Part shown: positions 8,776-17,157 of the stretch, piece after piece
How positions within the stretch are numbered: the stretch's first letter is position 1
Layout of the letters: every line of letters begins with the position of its first letter
The notes under the pieces: generated by a model
What the model was told of the DNA's origin: nothing
The model's database searches: none
The model's input: only the letters and a program-made list of their open reading frames with translations
DNA from: Aurantimonas manganoxydans SI85-9A1
GTDB taxonomy: Bacteria; Pseudomonadota; Alphaproteobacteria; Rhizobiales; Rhizobiaceae
Assembly (NCBI RefSeq): GCF_000153465.1
Contig: NZ_CH672387.1
Span: forward strand, 2,457,903-2,521,902
DNA length: 64,000 bases
Direction of reading: 5' to 3'
Program-made: the position numbers and the translations under genes

Positions 8776-9858
8776 TCAGTCGTGATGTGAACTCCGGGCA
8801 CGGCCGCGTCCGCGGTCACGATGGTCGTGGGCGGAGTTGGGGTCGGTTGCGCCGTCATGGTGGTCGTGATGTGCGGCTGGCTGCGCCATGCCATGGTCGT
8901 GGGAGGGATTGCGGAGCGCCTCCTGTTCTCGCTCCTTGAAAAGCGCGGAACCCACCGCATCGACATAGGCAACGAGATCGGTGGCATCGTTGTCCGACAG
9001 GCCCAGCGTCGGCATGCGCACTCCTGGAAAGCGGGCGACAAGGGCGGCCAATTCCGGATCGGCGGTGGCGCGCTGCCGGTCCGGGCTGCGGATGAACGAA
9101 ACCAGCCAGTCATGATCCCGCCGGTTCGTCGCCCCGAGAAGATCGGGACCCGCCCGATCGCCGGCCCCGATGGTGTGACAACCCGCACAGAGCTTCTTGT
9201 AGAGTGCCTGTCCAGGCTGTTCGCTAATCTGCCCGGCAACCGCTTCCCGAGACATGGATCTGTCCGAGAGTGCCCGGCCCGTCCGCCGCCATTCAGGATC
9301 CATAGCTAGGATGTCGACGACGAGGCGCTCGAGGTCGCCGAAGGTGCTGTTCCTGGCCCATTCTCCCGTCAGGTCGTTGCCGAGCACCACCTCGTTGCGA
9401 TGTTCCGACAGCGAACGGCTCCTGTCGCCGAGTGCATGATTGATGACCTTCATGTCCTCCGGCATGCCGGTCACGAAAGTCCATCCGGATCCGACGTCGA
9501 ACGCATCCGCAAAGGCATTGAGGCGTTCGGGCGTATCCCGCTCGGGATCGACGCTCAGGGAAACGAACGAGATGTTCGTGCCACCTCTTTCAGCTAGGCG
9601 GCGTTGCACTTCGACAAGACGGGCCGTCGTCAACGGACACAAATCAAGACAACTCGTGTAGATGAAACTGACGACGACGATGCGATCCTTGATGAGGTCG
9701 TCGTAGAAACGCAACTTTTCGCCGTTATGGGTCACGACCGGGCGGTTGGTGAAATAGTCGGCATTGTAGCGGGAGGATCCCGCCTCGGCATCGATCTCGC
9801 CCGTCATCGCAAGCAAGCCAAGCAGCAATGCGACCATTCTTTTGCGGAGGATACTCAT
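8776..9858 (-). CDS. SCO1/SenC-cytochrome c fusion with His-rich tail
   Basis: 360 aa. A signal peptide (about 1-26) precedes a thioredoxin-fold SCO1/SenC domain. Its copper-ligand motif is C70-x3-C74-P (SCLDLCP), and the likely third ligand is His153 (LSEHRNEVVLGND). SVDPERDTPERL is also a family motif. A class I cytochrome c domain follows with haem site C224-AGC-H228 and probable axial Met282. The last 41 residues contain about 10 His, suggesting a metal-binding tail. SCO proteins deliver copper to cuproenzymes, and the fused haem could carry electrons. It sits 48 bp after the multicopper oxidase and 51 bp before gspF on the same strand, so it probably serves that oxidase; this is inference from position. 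Confidence 0.88.
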   Translation of the reverse strand: MSILRKRMVALLLGLLAMTGEIDAEAGSSRYNADYFTNRPVVTHNGEKLRFYDDLIKDRIVVVSFIYTSCLDLCPLTTARLVEVQRRLAERGGTNISFVSLSVDPERDTPERLNAFADAFDVGSGWTFVTGMPEDMKVINHALGDRSRSLSEHRNEVVLGNDLTGEWARNSTFGDLERLVVDILAMDPEWRRTGRALSDRSMSREAVAGQISEQPGQALYKKLCAGCHTIGAGDRAGPDLLGATNRRDHDWLVSFIRSPDRQRATADPELAALVARFPGVRMPTLGLSDNDATDLVAYVDAVGSALFKEREQEALRNPSHDHGMAQPAAHHDHHDGATDPNSAHDHRDRGRGRARSSHHD

Positions 9859-9906
9859 CGAAATGACCTCATGCCGCTGAGATGCCGGTCAATCGTCGGA
9901 GGCGAC

Positions 9907-12264
9907 CTAGTCATCGTCGTCACCGCTGGCGATCGTTGTCTGGAGTTGTGCGGTGCGCACACCTTCGTCGCTCCAGCCGCGAGGCAGACCCTCAGGCAGA
10001 ATCTCGGGGTCGGTGAAAAATACGCCGTCCGGTGTCGGATTGGGCGTCGGCGTGATCGATGTCTGTGGTGACCCGGCAACGCCTGTCAGAAGCTGGATAC
10101 GGGCCAGCATGGCGAAGTCCTCGTGGACCGTGTTGTGACAGTGGTTCACATATGAGCCGCCAAATTCTCCGAACTGCACCTGAAAAGTAACACTGCCACC
10201 CTCACCAAGTCGCCAGACATCCTTGCGTGCCAAGCGTTCCGTATCCGGCAATTGCATGCCGTTGCGACCCATGGTGATGCCTTCTTCGAAATGCAGATGG
10301 ATCGGGTGGTCCCAGCCGCCTCCCCCGTTTTCATAGGTCCAATGCTCAACCTCACCGGGCGCCGGGATCAGCATCGAGATTCGGTTGGCGTTCATCGAAT
10401 GATGGTCTTCACCATTGATGCGAATGGTCCAGGGAAAGGTTGCGTATTCCGGGCAGTCGGGAATGCATTTGCCGTCCGCGCCGCGGGAATCGCCTCCCGA
10501 TTTCTTGAATTCCACATGACGCGTCCGAACAGGCGCAACGATCGGAATCTGCTCGGTCAGCAATGGGGGTATCTGGCTCTTGTCCGGATCGCTAGCCCTA
10601 TGGAACACACCCGGGACGTCGACGCTCTCCACTTTGTTGACAATTCGGAATTCCATAAAGGCGCCCACTACAGGATCCTTATCGTCTCCGCGAATTGCCT
10701 GCTTAAGCGACAGCTCTTCCTTCATCCGCCGGCCATCGCGGTGCAGCGCCTGATTGACTAGGTATATTCTGTCGCCCTTCCGGAACTGCGAGAAGTCGAC
10801 GATGATATCGAAGCGTTCCCCCATTCCCTGTGGTCCGAGGGTCGGGATTTGCAGGGGAGAAACGACAAGGTTTCCGTCGTTAGCTATGAAATGAACCGGC
10901 ACCGCCCGCCCTTGTTGGTCGGCGAGCCCGATCTTCCAAAAGCGCGACATGCTCGCGTTCAAGAGGCGGAAGCGATACTTTCTCGGTAGAACCTCGAAGA
11001 ATGGCGCATACGAACCATTGACTGCTGGAATATCGCCCAGCATTCCTTCCGTATCGAATATATCGAAGAACAATTGACCGCTGGCATCGTAGCAACAATC
11101 CCAGATCACCAAGTTGACGTCGAAATCCGTATTGCCCCAGTCAAGAAGCGTTCCGCTGGGTAGCCTCAGGTTGACGCCGTCGTCCATCTCCTCATTACCG
11201 CGATCGGGACCACTATAATAGTTGATGGCTCCGAAGTTTCCCTTGTAAACGTTCTCGGCTGTGAAGAAGAAACGATGGTCGTGCGCCCACATAGATCCCT
11301 GGATCTCTCGGAAGTCACCTGGCACGAGGTTAAGACCGCCATTGCCATCGGGGCCGGAAGCTCGCCTGTCCGACGCATCCGTGTTGATTTTGTCGGCACG
11401 GGCAAGTGTCGTGCTCCAGCGATAGTCATAGAAGGTACCTGGGAAATGATGGACGTTTGCGGCACCGTCGCTCTCGGCGCCGTTATGGGCGTTGTGGAAA
11501 TGAAGCTGTGTCTCATTGCGGCCGAAACCGGCATTCTGTGACCGGTCAACTGGCATGTTGTTGTAGACACGGGTCAGCATCGGCTCACTGTACCGTGCCT
11601 TGATCAAGAACGGTGGCATACTTCCGACCGCGCTTCGGCCTGAGCCATAGCACCAGAAGCTATCGGAGTTTTGATAAGGAAAACTCTCGTGCATGTAGGT
11701 GTCGCCTGCGCATTGGCCGATCGACAGAAGGTAGCCAACCTCGGGGAAGTATTCTTCCCAACGCTGATGCGCGAAAATCTCGCCCGGCGGGCGACCTTCG
11801 ATTGGTCCCCTTCCGGTCAGCGGATTGCGAAATTTGGCATTGTCCGGATTCTTCGAGAATTGCGTGTGATAGGATTTCCGCCGGCCTGGCAATTCGCCCA
11901 ACTCGTTGGGAAATTTGGCAATCGACTCACCGTTGTTTGCGACTTTTCGCCGGAGTGGGATCGGTGCCTGTAACTGGCAGCGATGCAATTCCGTCGTGAA
12001 TTTCTTCGCACCGAACAGCGGACTACGCGGAGCGCCGGTGGGAATGTCGGCAAAGGCGCTGCGGGCGAAGGGACTCAACCCATTGACCATTGCCAGCGTC
12101 CCGACCGTGGTAAACAAGCCCCATTTAAATAGTTCCCTGCGAGTGACCTGCTCCTGGTTGAGCGCCCGCACGATCTCGGCTCGGTTCTCTCGGGCTCTTT
12201 CCGCTTCGCGGTAGCGAATTCTCGATGCATTCTGCAGGATATACATGGGATCGCTCCGGTCCAT
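9907..12264 (-). CDS. Tat-exported multicopper oxidase
   Basis: 785 aa. A twin-arginine motif TRRELFK (residues 41-47) is followed by a hydrophobic stretch and an AFA site, so the folded enzyme should reach the periplasm by Tat. All four copper-ligand clusters are present: HFH (255-257), HDH (328-330), HPIHLH (653-658) and HCHNTVHEDFAM (708-719), the last with an axial Met for the type 1 copper. Substrates of such enzymes include Mn(II), Cu(I), Fe(II) and phenolics; the sequence does not decide between them. It is the first gene of a reverse-strand run continuing into SCO/cytochrome c and gspF-M. An ATG at 12246 with GGAG upstream is an alternative start. I infer that the T2SS exports it. Confidence 0.92.
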   Translation of the reverse strand: MDRSDPMYILQNASRIRYREAERARENRAEIVRALNQEQVTRRELFKWGLFTTVGTLAMVNGLSPFARSAFADIPTGAPRSPLFGAKKFTTELHRCQLQAPIPLRRKVANNGESIAKFPNELGELPGRRKSYHTQFSKNPDNAKFRNPLTGRGPIEGRPPGEIFAHQRWEEYFPEVGYLLSIGQCAGDTYMHESFPYQNSDSFWCYGSGRSAVGSMPPFLIKARYSEPMLTRVYNNMPVDRSQNAGFGRNETQLHFHNAHNGAESDGAANVHHFPGTFYDYRWSTTLARADKINTDASDRRASGPDGNGGLNLVPGDFREIQGSMWAHDHRFFFTAENVYKGNFGAINYYSGPDRGNEEMDDGVNLRLPSGTLLDWGNTDFDVNLVIWDCCYDASGQLFFDIFDTEGMLGDIPAVNGSYAPFFEVLPRKYRFRLLNASMSRFWKIGLADQQGRAVPVHFIANDGNLVVSPLQIPTLGPQGMGERFDIIVDFSQFRKGDRIYLVNQALHRDGRRMKEELSLKQAIRGDDKDPVVGAFMEFRIVNKVESVDVPGVFHRASDPDKSQIPPLLTEQIPIVAPVRTRHVEFKKSGGDSRGADGKCIPDCPEYATFPWTIRINGEDHHSMNANRISMLIPAPGEVEHWTYENGGGGWDHPIHLHFEEGITMGRNGMQLPDTERLARKDVWRLGEGGSVTFQVQFGEFGGSYVNHCHNTVHEDFAMLARIQLLTGVAGSPQTSITPTPNPTPDGVFFTDPEILPEGLPRGWSDEGVRTAQLQTTIASGDDDD

Positions 12265-12534
12265 TCGGGCCGGCCTGGCCCAAACCCAGACCTACTCGCC
12301 AGGCTCCATAACACCGTAGGCGTCATTTCGCCCTGTCCTTAGGGCACTTTGTCTTATCAAATATCAGACTTTATGCCGGTTCGTCGTAAGACCAAGGTCG
12401 TAATTGCCTACTGTCAATCGCCAGACGAGTGCGCCACCTCGGCTAGTTTGCTTGTTGGGTAGCCTTCAGCGCGTGCCTTTATTTGGTTTGCCCCCACTGA
12501 AGTGCGGCATTAGGTAGCAAAAGCCACAAGATCG

Positions 12535-13020
12535 ATGCGCCGTTTCCGGGTACAAATCCGCGAGTTTCGCGGGAGTTTGGGCAATGGGTTTCGAGGACGA
12601 TCTGAAGGCCCGAGGGCCAGTGTAGCGGCGGAGATTGCCAAGCTCAGTGCGAGGATTTCGGCGCTGGAGGAGGTTCTGTCATCCTTCGACGGCATTATCC
12701 GCTTCTACGACCCGTCGGCGGCCGTAGCGGTACCGTCACCGAAGGCTCAGGTCCAGCGGCAACCATTGCCGCTTCAGCTCCAGCAGATCAACAAAGCCGA
12801 GGCAGTGTTCCAGACGCTGCGCGAGGCCGGGCGGCCGATCTCGACGGGCGAGTGTGCGGAAACCATCGGCATGCGCCGCGGTGTTGATCCCGCAGATCCC
12901 GCACTGAAACGCTTCTCCAGTAACCTCTCCGCGACCCTCAGTAGCCTGAGGAAGCGCGAGCGTGTGCGTCAGGTGTCGTCCGCCGACGGTACCAAAAAAC
13001 TTTGGGAAATCGCCGCATAG
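12535..13020 (+). CDS. Uncharacterised protein with coiled-coil and winged-helix-like C-terminus, possibly 5'-frameshifted
   Basis: 161 aa as an open frame. The body begins ASVAAEIAKLSARISALEEV (coiled coil). A C-terminal half follows that looks like a small DNA-binding fold (KAEAVFQTLREAGRPISTGE, then SATLSSLRKRERVRQV). The first 28 residues of this frame look random. A better start is the ATG at 12584, with GGGAG upstream, which reads MGFEDDLKAR before meeting a stop after about 13 codons. Joining the two frames near 12613 gives a sensible N-terminus, so a one-base deletion there is likely. No function can be assigned. About 320 bases between the multicopper oxidase start and 12584 hold no other gene, only a 15-bp sequence shared with 37.9 kb. 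Confidence 0.45.
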   Translation: MRRFRVQIREFRGSLGNGFRGRSEGPRASVAAEIAKLSARISALEEVLSSFDGIIRFYDPSAAVAVPSPKAQVQRQPLPLQLQQINKAEAVFQTLREAGRPISTGECAETIGMRRGVDPADPALKRFSSNLSATLSSLRKRERVRQVSSADGTKKLWEIAA

Positions 13021-13095
13021 TGGAAACCTCACACTTGGTGCCCAAGCGGAACGGCAGGTCGACCCAATGCGGACCTACGGGTCGTCGCAGACGAA

Positions 13096-14380
13096 GCTGG
13101 ACACCCGCAAGAACCCTCCGCTTTGGCGGTTTCACCGCGGGATCATGCGGAGCGCGGGTCTGGCGCCGTCCTTGGAGCGATCCAAGGTGTTCGCATGACG
13201 TTTCTGCCCGTTTCTGAACGGACTCATGCCGTGGTCGCGCGACGTTCGTGGAAGATCAGGCGCTCCATGTTGTAGGCGATGTTGGCGAGCATCAGTTTTG
13301 CCTCGGCTCGGGCAAGGCCGATGGTGCGAATGAAGAGACCGAAGCGGATCTTCTGGTGCGCGAACACATGCTCGACGGCAGCCCGAATGGATGACTTTTT
13401 CGCATTCGCCTTTGCCATCGCTCTCGGCATCGATTTGCCCGCTGGCTTGCGTCGGTGGATGCGGCTGGTCAGCATCCGTTCCGCTAGCCACTTCTCGTTC
13501 TCCCCCGAACGATAGGCGCTGTCGGCCCAGACTTGCGAACCGGTGTTCTGTCGGCTCACGAGATGCCGAAGTTGCCGTCCGTCCGGGGCCGCCGCAGAGG
13601 TAACCGCGCTCTCGCGGATGAAGCCGAAGCGCTGGTCGATGCTGATGTGGGACTTGTAGCCAAAGACCGGCGTCGCGATCATCGGCAGCGGCGTACCGCC
13701 CGGGCGATACCGAACCTTGCCGCCGATCTTCAGTGTCCAGCGGGCGTCGACATCCTTCTGAGCCGCCTTGGCCGGCTCGTTGGGCCAGATTTCGCGGGCG
13801 GACTTTCCGGCCTTGATCGCCGCCTTCTCGCCCTCGGTGATGCGTTGCTTCGGCGCCGGAACCAGCGAGGCGTCTACGATCTGGCCAGCCATCGGGATGT
13901 AGCCCTTCTTCTGCAGTTGCCAGTCGAAGGCCTTCATCACCCGCTTCAAAGTTCCCGTCTCGGTCAGCCTGTTGCGAAAGTGCCGGATGGTGTTCTCGTC
14001 CGGTGTCGGAGCGCCTAGGTCGAACCCAAGGAACCGCGTCCAGGAAAGCCGCTCACGGATCATGAATTCCATGCGCGCGTCAGAGAGGTTGTGTTGCGCC
14101 TGCAGGATCAACGCCTTGAACATCGCTACGGGGTCGAACGGCGGCCGCCCGCCTTTGGAGCCGTCGCCGTAGCCTAGCCCCTCGACCAACCAGCCGCGGA
14201 AATGCTCGAAATCCACGGTCGTCTCGAGCGTCTCAAGCGGATCGCCGTTCTTGCTCAGGCGTTCCAGATGCTCCGAGAGCCCGAAAAACGACCGCTGATC
14301 CATCGACCTGCCTCCAAATCAAGACAGCCCGAGTGAATCACGAAATCCCCCGCCAAGCGAGGTTCTTGCGGGTGTCCAGC
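13096..14380 (-). mobile_element. IS5-family insertion sequence (1285 bp)
   Basis: The element is bounded by a 20-bp perfect terminal inverted repeat, GCTGGACACCCGCAAGAACC at 13096-13115, with its complement at 14361-14380. An imperfect extension with TGGCGG runs further inside. It encodes one full-length transposase on the reverse strand. I do not see a clear target duplication (GAA to the left, TAA to the right). It looks intact. Confidence 0.85.
13224..14303 (-). CDS. IS5-family transposase
   Basis: 359 aa, full length. The N-terminal domain (GGRPPFDPVAMFKALILQAQ, then RFLGFDLGAPTPDENTIRHF) and the DDE catalytic core (GQIVDASLVPAPKQ; VTSAAAPDGRQL; VWADSAYRSGENE) are typical of the IS5 family. 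The C-terminal region (RAAVEHVFAHQKIRFGLFIR) carries the conserved Glu. The start codon sits 77 bases inside the right inverted repeat and no frameshift is visible, so it may be active. Confidence 0.92.
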   Translation of the reverse strand: MDQRSFFGLSEHLERLSKNGDPLETLETTVDFEHFRGWLVEGLGYGDGSKGGRPPFDPVAMFKALILQAQHNLSDARMEFMIRERLSWTRFLGFDLGAPTPDENTIRHFRNRLTETGTLKRVMKAFDWQLQKKGYIPMAGQIVDASLVPAPKQRITEGEKAAIKAGKSAREIWPNEPAKAAQKDVDARWTLKIGGKVRYRPGGTPLPMIATPVFGYKSHISIDQRFGFIRESAVTSAAAPDGRQLRHLVSRQNTGSQVWADSAYRSGENEKWLAERMLTSRIHRRKPAGKSMPRAMAKANAKKSSIRAAVEHVFAHQKIRFGLFIRTIGLARAEAKLMLANIAYNMERLIFHERRATTA

Positions 14381-14449
14381 TAACAGAACCAACCCTTGTA
14401 TGCGAGTACAAGATCAAAAATTTGGTCGATCGCATCTAATCTATATGCG

Positions 14450-15078
14450 TCACCATTGCGAAGTGCTGGGCTTGAAATTAGCTTCTGCGCTCCGCATGGC
14501 TCGATATATGCGGAGGATCGCGTTCGAGGTGAACTCGGTCCCGTGGTCGGAAACGATCATCTCCGGCTTGCCGCGATGCCTGATCAGATCGGTCAGTTCA
14601 CGTGCCACCCGCCGACCGGAGATCGAAGTGTCGGGGATCGCCGCCAGGGATTCGCGCGTGACGTCATCGACGATGTTGAGCACACGGAAGCGCCGCCCGC
14701 AGGCGAACTGGTCGTGCACGAAGTCATTGGACCAGCGCGCGTTCGGTCTCGCCGCGACCAGGATCGGCGCCCGCGTCCCCGGGCCCGGCGCTTGCGCACC
14801 GTCAGCCCTTCCTCCCGGTAGAGCCGATAGATGCGGTTGATCCCTGACGGCTCACCCTCCCGCCGCAGCAGGACGAACAGGCGTCGATAGCCGAAGCGCC
14901 GTCGCTCATTGGCAAGGTCACGTAGCCGGCCGCGCAGTTCGATCTCCGGCGGACGGCACGACTGGTAGCGGATCATCTTGCGATCGGCGCCGACGAAGGA
15001 ACAGGCCCGACGCTCCGACAGGCCCATGACGGCCTTCAGATGCGCGACGGCTTCGCGCTTGGCGGCGGGCCCTACCAT
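14450..15078 (-). pseudogene. IS3-family transposase OrfB remnant, frameshifted and truncated
   Basis: The upstream piece (from 15078) reads LSERRACSFVGADRKMIRY and ERRRFGYRRLFVLLRREGEP, typical of IS3 OrfB. The catalytic-core piece in another frame (14719 down to 14450) reads MHDQFACGRRFRVLNIVDDV and MIVSDHGTEFTSNAIL. The frames break near 14750. The first two catalytic acidic residues remain, but the end with the final Glu is gone and there is no orfA. Both ends abut other IS elements. Confidence 0.85.
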
Positions 15079-15143
15079 TAATGGGATGATCCGCCCCGCC
15101 CTCTCGCAGCATTATCTGGTTGGTCACACCGAAGGAGGTTGCA

Positions 15144-16196
15144 ATGTCCCCACGCAATGCGCCGCGTCCTGCGGCAGTCTACGGGATCGATATCGGCAAA
15201 AACGTCTTCCACGTCGTGGGCCTGAACAGCGGCGGTGAGCCGGTCCAGCGCGCTCGCTTCCGGCGCGATACGCTGCTGCAGTTCTTTGAGCGCGCCGCGC
15301 CGGCGATCGTCGGCATGGAATCGTGCGCTGGATCACAATGGATGGCGAGGAGACTGCAGGCGCTGGGACACAAGGTTCGCCTGATCCCGGCGCAGTTCGT
15401 GAAGCCTTACGTGAAGTCGAACAAGAGCGACATCATCGATGCCGAGGCCATCGCCGAGGCAGCCACTCGGCCGACAATGCGGTTTGCGACGATCAAGAGC
15501 GAGGAACAGGCTGACCTCCAGGCGTTGCATCGGGTACGCGATCAGATGATCGGCACGAGAACTCGTCTCATCAACCAGATGCGGGCTTTCTGCCTGGAGT
15601 ACGGCCTTGCATTGAGACAGGGAGCGGGCCTGTTCAAGCTCGACTTGCCGCGTGTCCTCGACGATGCGTCGAACGACCTCTCGCCGGCGATGCGCAGACT
15701 TCTCACGGACTTGTTCGCCGATCTGCGCCGGCTGGAGCAGCGTATCGACGGGATGACGAAAGAGATCGCTGCGATTGCGGACCGAGAAGATGTTGCCCGC
15801 CGGCTTATGACGATCCCCGGGATCGGGGCATTAGGCGCCACAGCCCTTCTTGCGGCCGTCGGCAATGGACGCCAGTTCCGGAAGGCTCGTGATCTGGCTG
15901 CATGGCTGGGCCTGGTTCCGAGGGAACATTCGACCGGAGGTAAGCAGAAGCTCCTCGGCATCAGCAAGCGCGGGAACCGCTACGTCCGCAAACTTCTTGT
16001 GCACGGCGCTCGATCCTGTTTCCGGCACCTGGATCGAACCCGGGACCGTCTTGGAAATTGGCTTGATGGGCTACAGAGTCGAATGCACCCGAACAAGGCG
16101 GTTGTCGCGCTCGCCGCCAAGATGGCGCGCATCGTTTGGGTTGTCCTGACCAAGCCGGGAGCGCTCTACGAACGCAGGGATCCTGCATTCGCCTGA
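15144..16196 (+). CDS. IS110-family transposase
   Basis: About 350 aa from an ATG at 15144 preceded by AAGGAGG. The RuvC-like N-terminal DEDD domain begins YGIDIGKNVFHVVGL and continues with GMESCAGSQWMARRLQALGH and KSDIIDAEAIAEAATRP. The C-terminal transposase_20 domain reads LMTIPGIGALGATALLAAVG, then RDLAAWLGLVPREHSTGGKQ and LGISKRGNRYVRKLLVHGAR. All elements of the family are present. IS110 elements lack simple terminal repeats and use a bridge RNA, so the ends cannot be set by eye. Confidence 0.92.
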   Translation: MSPRNAPRPAAVYGIDIGKNVFHVVGLNSGGEPVQRARFRRDTLLQFFERAAPAIVGMESCAGSQWMARRLQALGHKVRLIPAQFVKPYVKSNKSDIIDAEAIAEAATRPTMRFATIKSEEQADLQALHRVRDQMIGTRTRLINQMRAFCLEYGLALRQGAGLFKLDLPRVLDDASNDLSPAMRRLLTDLFADLRRLEQRIDGMTKEIAAIADREDVARRLMTIPGIGALGATALLAAVGNGRQFRKARDLAAWLGLVPREHSTGGKQKLLGISKRGNRYVRKLLVHGARSCFRHLDRTRDRLGNWLDGLQSRMHPNKAVVALAAKMARIVWVVLTKPGALYERRDPAFA

Positions 16197-16399
16197 ATGC
16201 TTCCGGCTCGATTGCAAGGCTCGGGAATAGCGATGACGAAACAGTGGGTCAGCATGCCGTAAGCCCTGTGCAAAAAAGCGGGCTTCGTGCCCGAACCATT
16301 TATTGGGAACGGCGTGCGCGGATCTCATCATGGCCTGGCTGCAACGTACGTCTGCGGTGAAGGCCGCCTTGCGGGAGAGATGTTTTCGGCCTGAGAACA

Positions 16400-16801
16400 G
16401 TGCGTATGGACAGGAATACGCACAGAGCCTTTGAGCGGCTTGAGATCGTCGAGATGGGTCGGCGTCGTCGCTGGAGCGACGAGGAGAAGCTGAAGATCGT
16501 CGTCGAGAGCATGGCGGCCCCGCGGCTGGCGTCGGCGACGGCACGTCGATACGGGATATCGCGATCGCAACTGGCGACATGGCGGCGGACTTTTCGAGAC
16601 GAGCCAGCCGGACCGGATCCCGTGCCGACGTTCGTCCCCGCGGTGCTCGCACCGGCACCGGAGTTGCCGAGGCAAGAGAGCGTGGCGACATCCTCTCGCA
16701 TGGAGATCATCCTGACGGGCGGTCGGCGGATCGTTGTCGACGCCGGTGTCGCTCCCGAGGCTCTGGCGCGGGTCATCGCCGTTGTGGATCGGCGCCGATG
16801 A
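16400..16801 (+). CDS. tnpA: IS66-family accessory protein TnpA
   Basis: 133 aa. The N-terminal helix-turn-helix resembles IS3/IS66 OrfA (RRRRWSDEEKLKIVVESMAA, then ASATARRYGISRSQLATWRR). A Pro-rich linker and a short C-terminal domain follow (MEIILTGGRRIVVDAGVAPE). The GTG at 16400 and the ATG at 16406 are both possible starts. The stop overlaps the tnpB start as ATGA. Confidence 0.88.
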   Translation: MRMDRNTHRAFERLEIVEMGRRRRWSDEEKLKIVVESMAAPRLASATARRYGISRSQLATWRRTFRDEPAGPDPVPTFVPAVLAPAPELPRQESVATSSRMEIILTGGRRIVVDAGVAPEALARVIAVVDRRR

Positions 16802-17145
16802 TCCCGGTCCCGAGCGGGGTACGGGTCTGGCTGGCGACGGGGCATGTCGACATGCGCAAGGGCTTTCCCGGCCTGTCGCTGCTGGTGCAGGAGACGCTGA
16901 AGCGTGATCCTGCGAGCGGCCATCTCTTCGTCTTTCGTGGCCGGCGCGGGGACCTGATCAAGGTCATCTGGCATGACGGCCAGGGCGCCTGCCTGTTCGT
17001 GAAGCGGCTGGAGCGGGGCCGCTTCATCTGGCCGTCGCCGGCGGATGGAGCAGTGACGATCTCGCCGGCGCAGCTCGGCTATCTGCTCGAGGGGATCGAC
17101 TGGCGTCATCCGCAGAGAACCTGGCGCCCGAGCGCGGGGGGATAG
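16798..17145 (+). CDS. tnpB: IS66-family accessory protein TnpB (Orf2)
   Basis: 115 aa. The sequence is a textbook IS66 Orf2: VRVWLATGHVDMRKGFPGLS, then GHLFVFRGRRGDLIKVIWHD and GACLFVKRLERGRFIWP. It is required for transposition in studied IS66 elements although its role is unclear. The start ATG overlaps the tnpA stop by 4 bases. Confidence 0.92.
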   Translation: MIPVPSGVRVWLATGHVDMRKGFPGLSLLVQETLKRDPASGHLFVFRGRRGDLIKVIWHDGQGACLFVKRLERGRFIWPSPADGAVTISPAQLGYLLEGIDWRHPQRTWRPSAGG

Positions 17146-17157
17146 AACAAACTCCTT

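Noticed and set aside
12412-12417. A perfect reverse-strand TTGACA upstream of the multicopper oxidase
   Set aside because: No acceptable -10 box lies 16-18 bp downstream, so I do not call a promoter.
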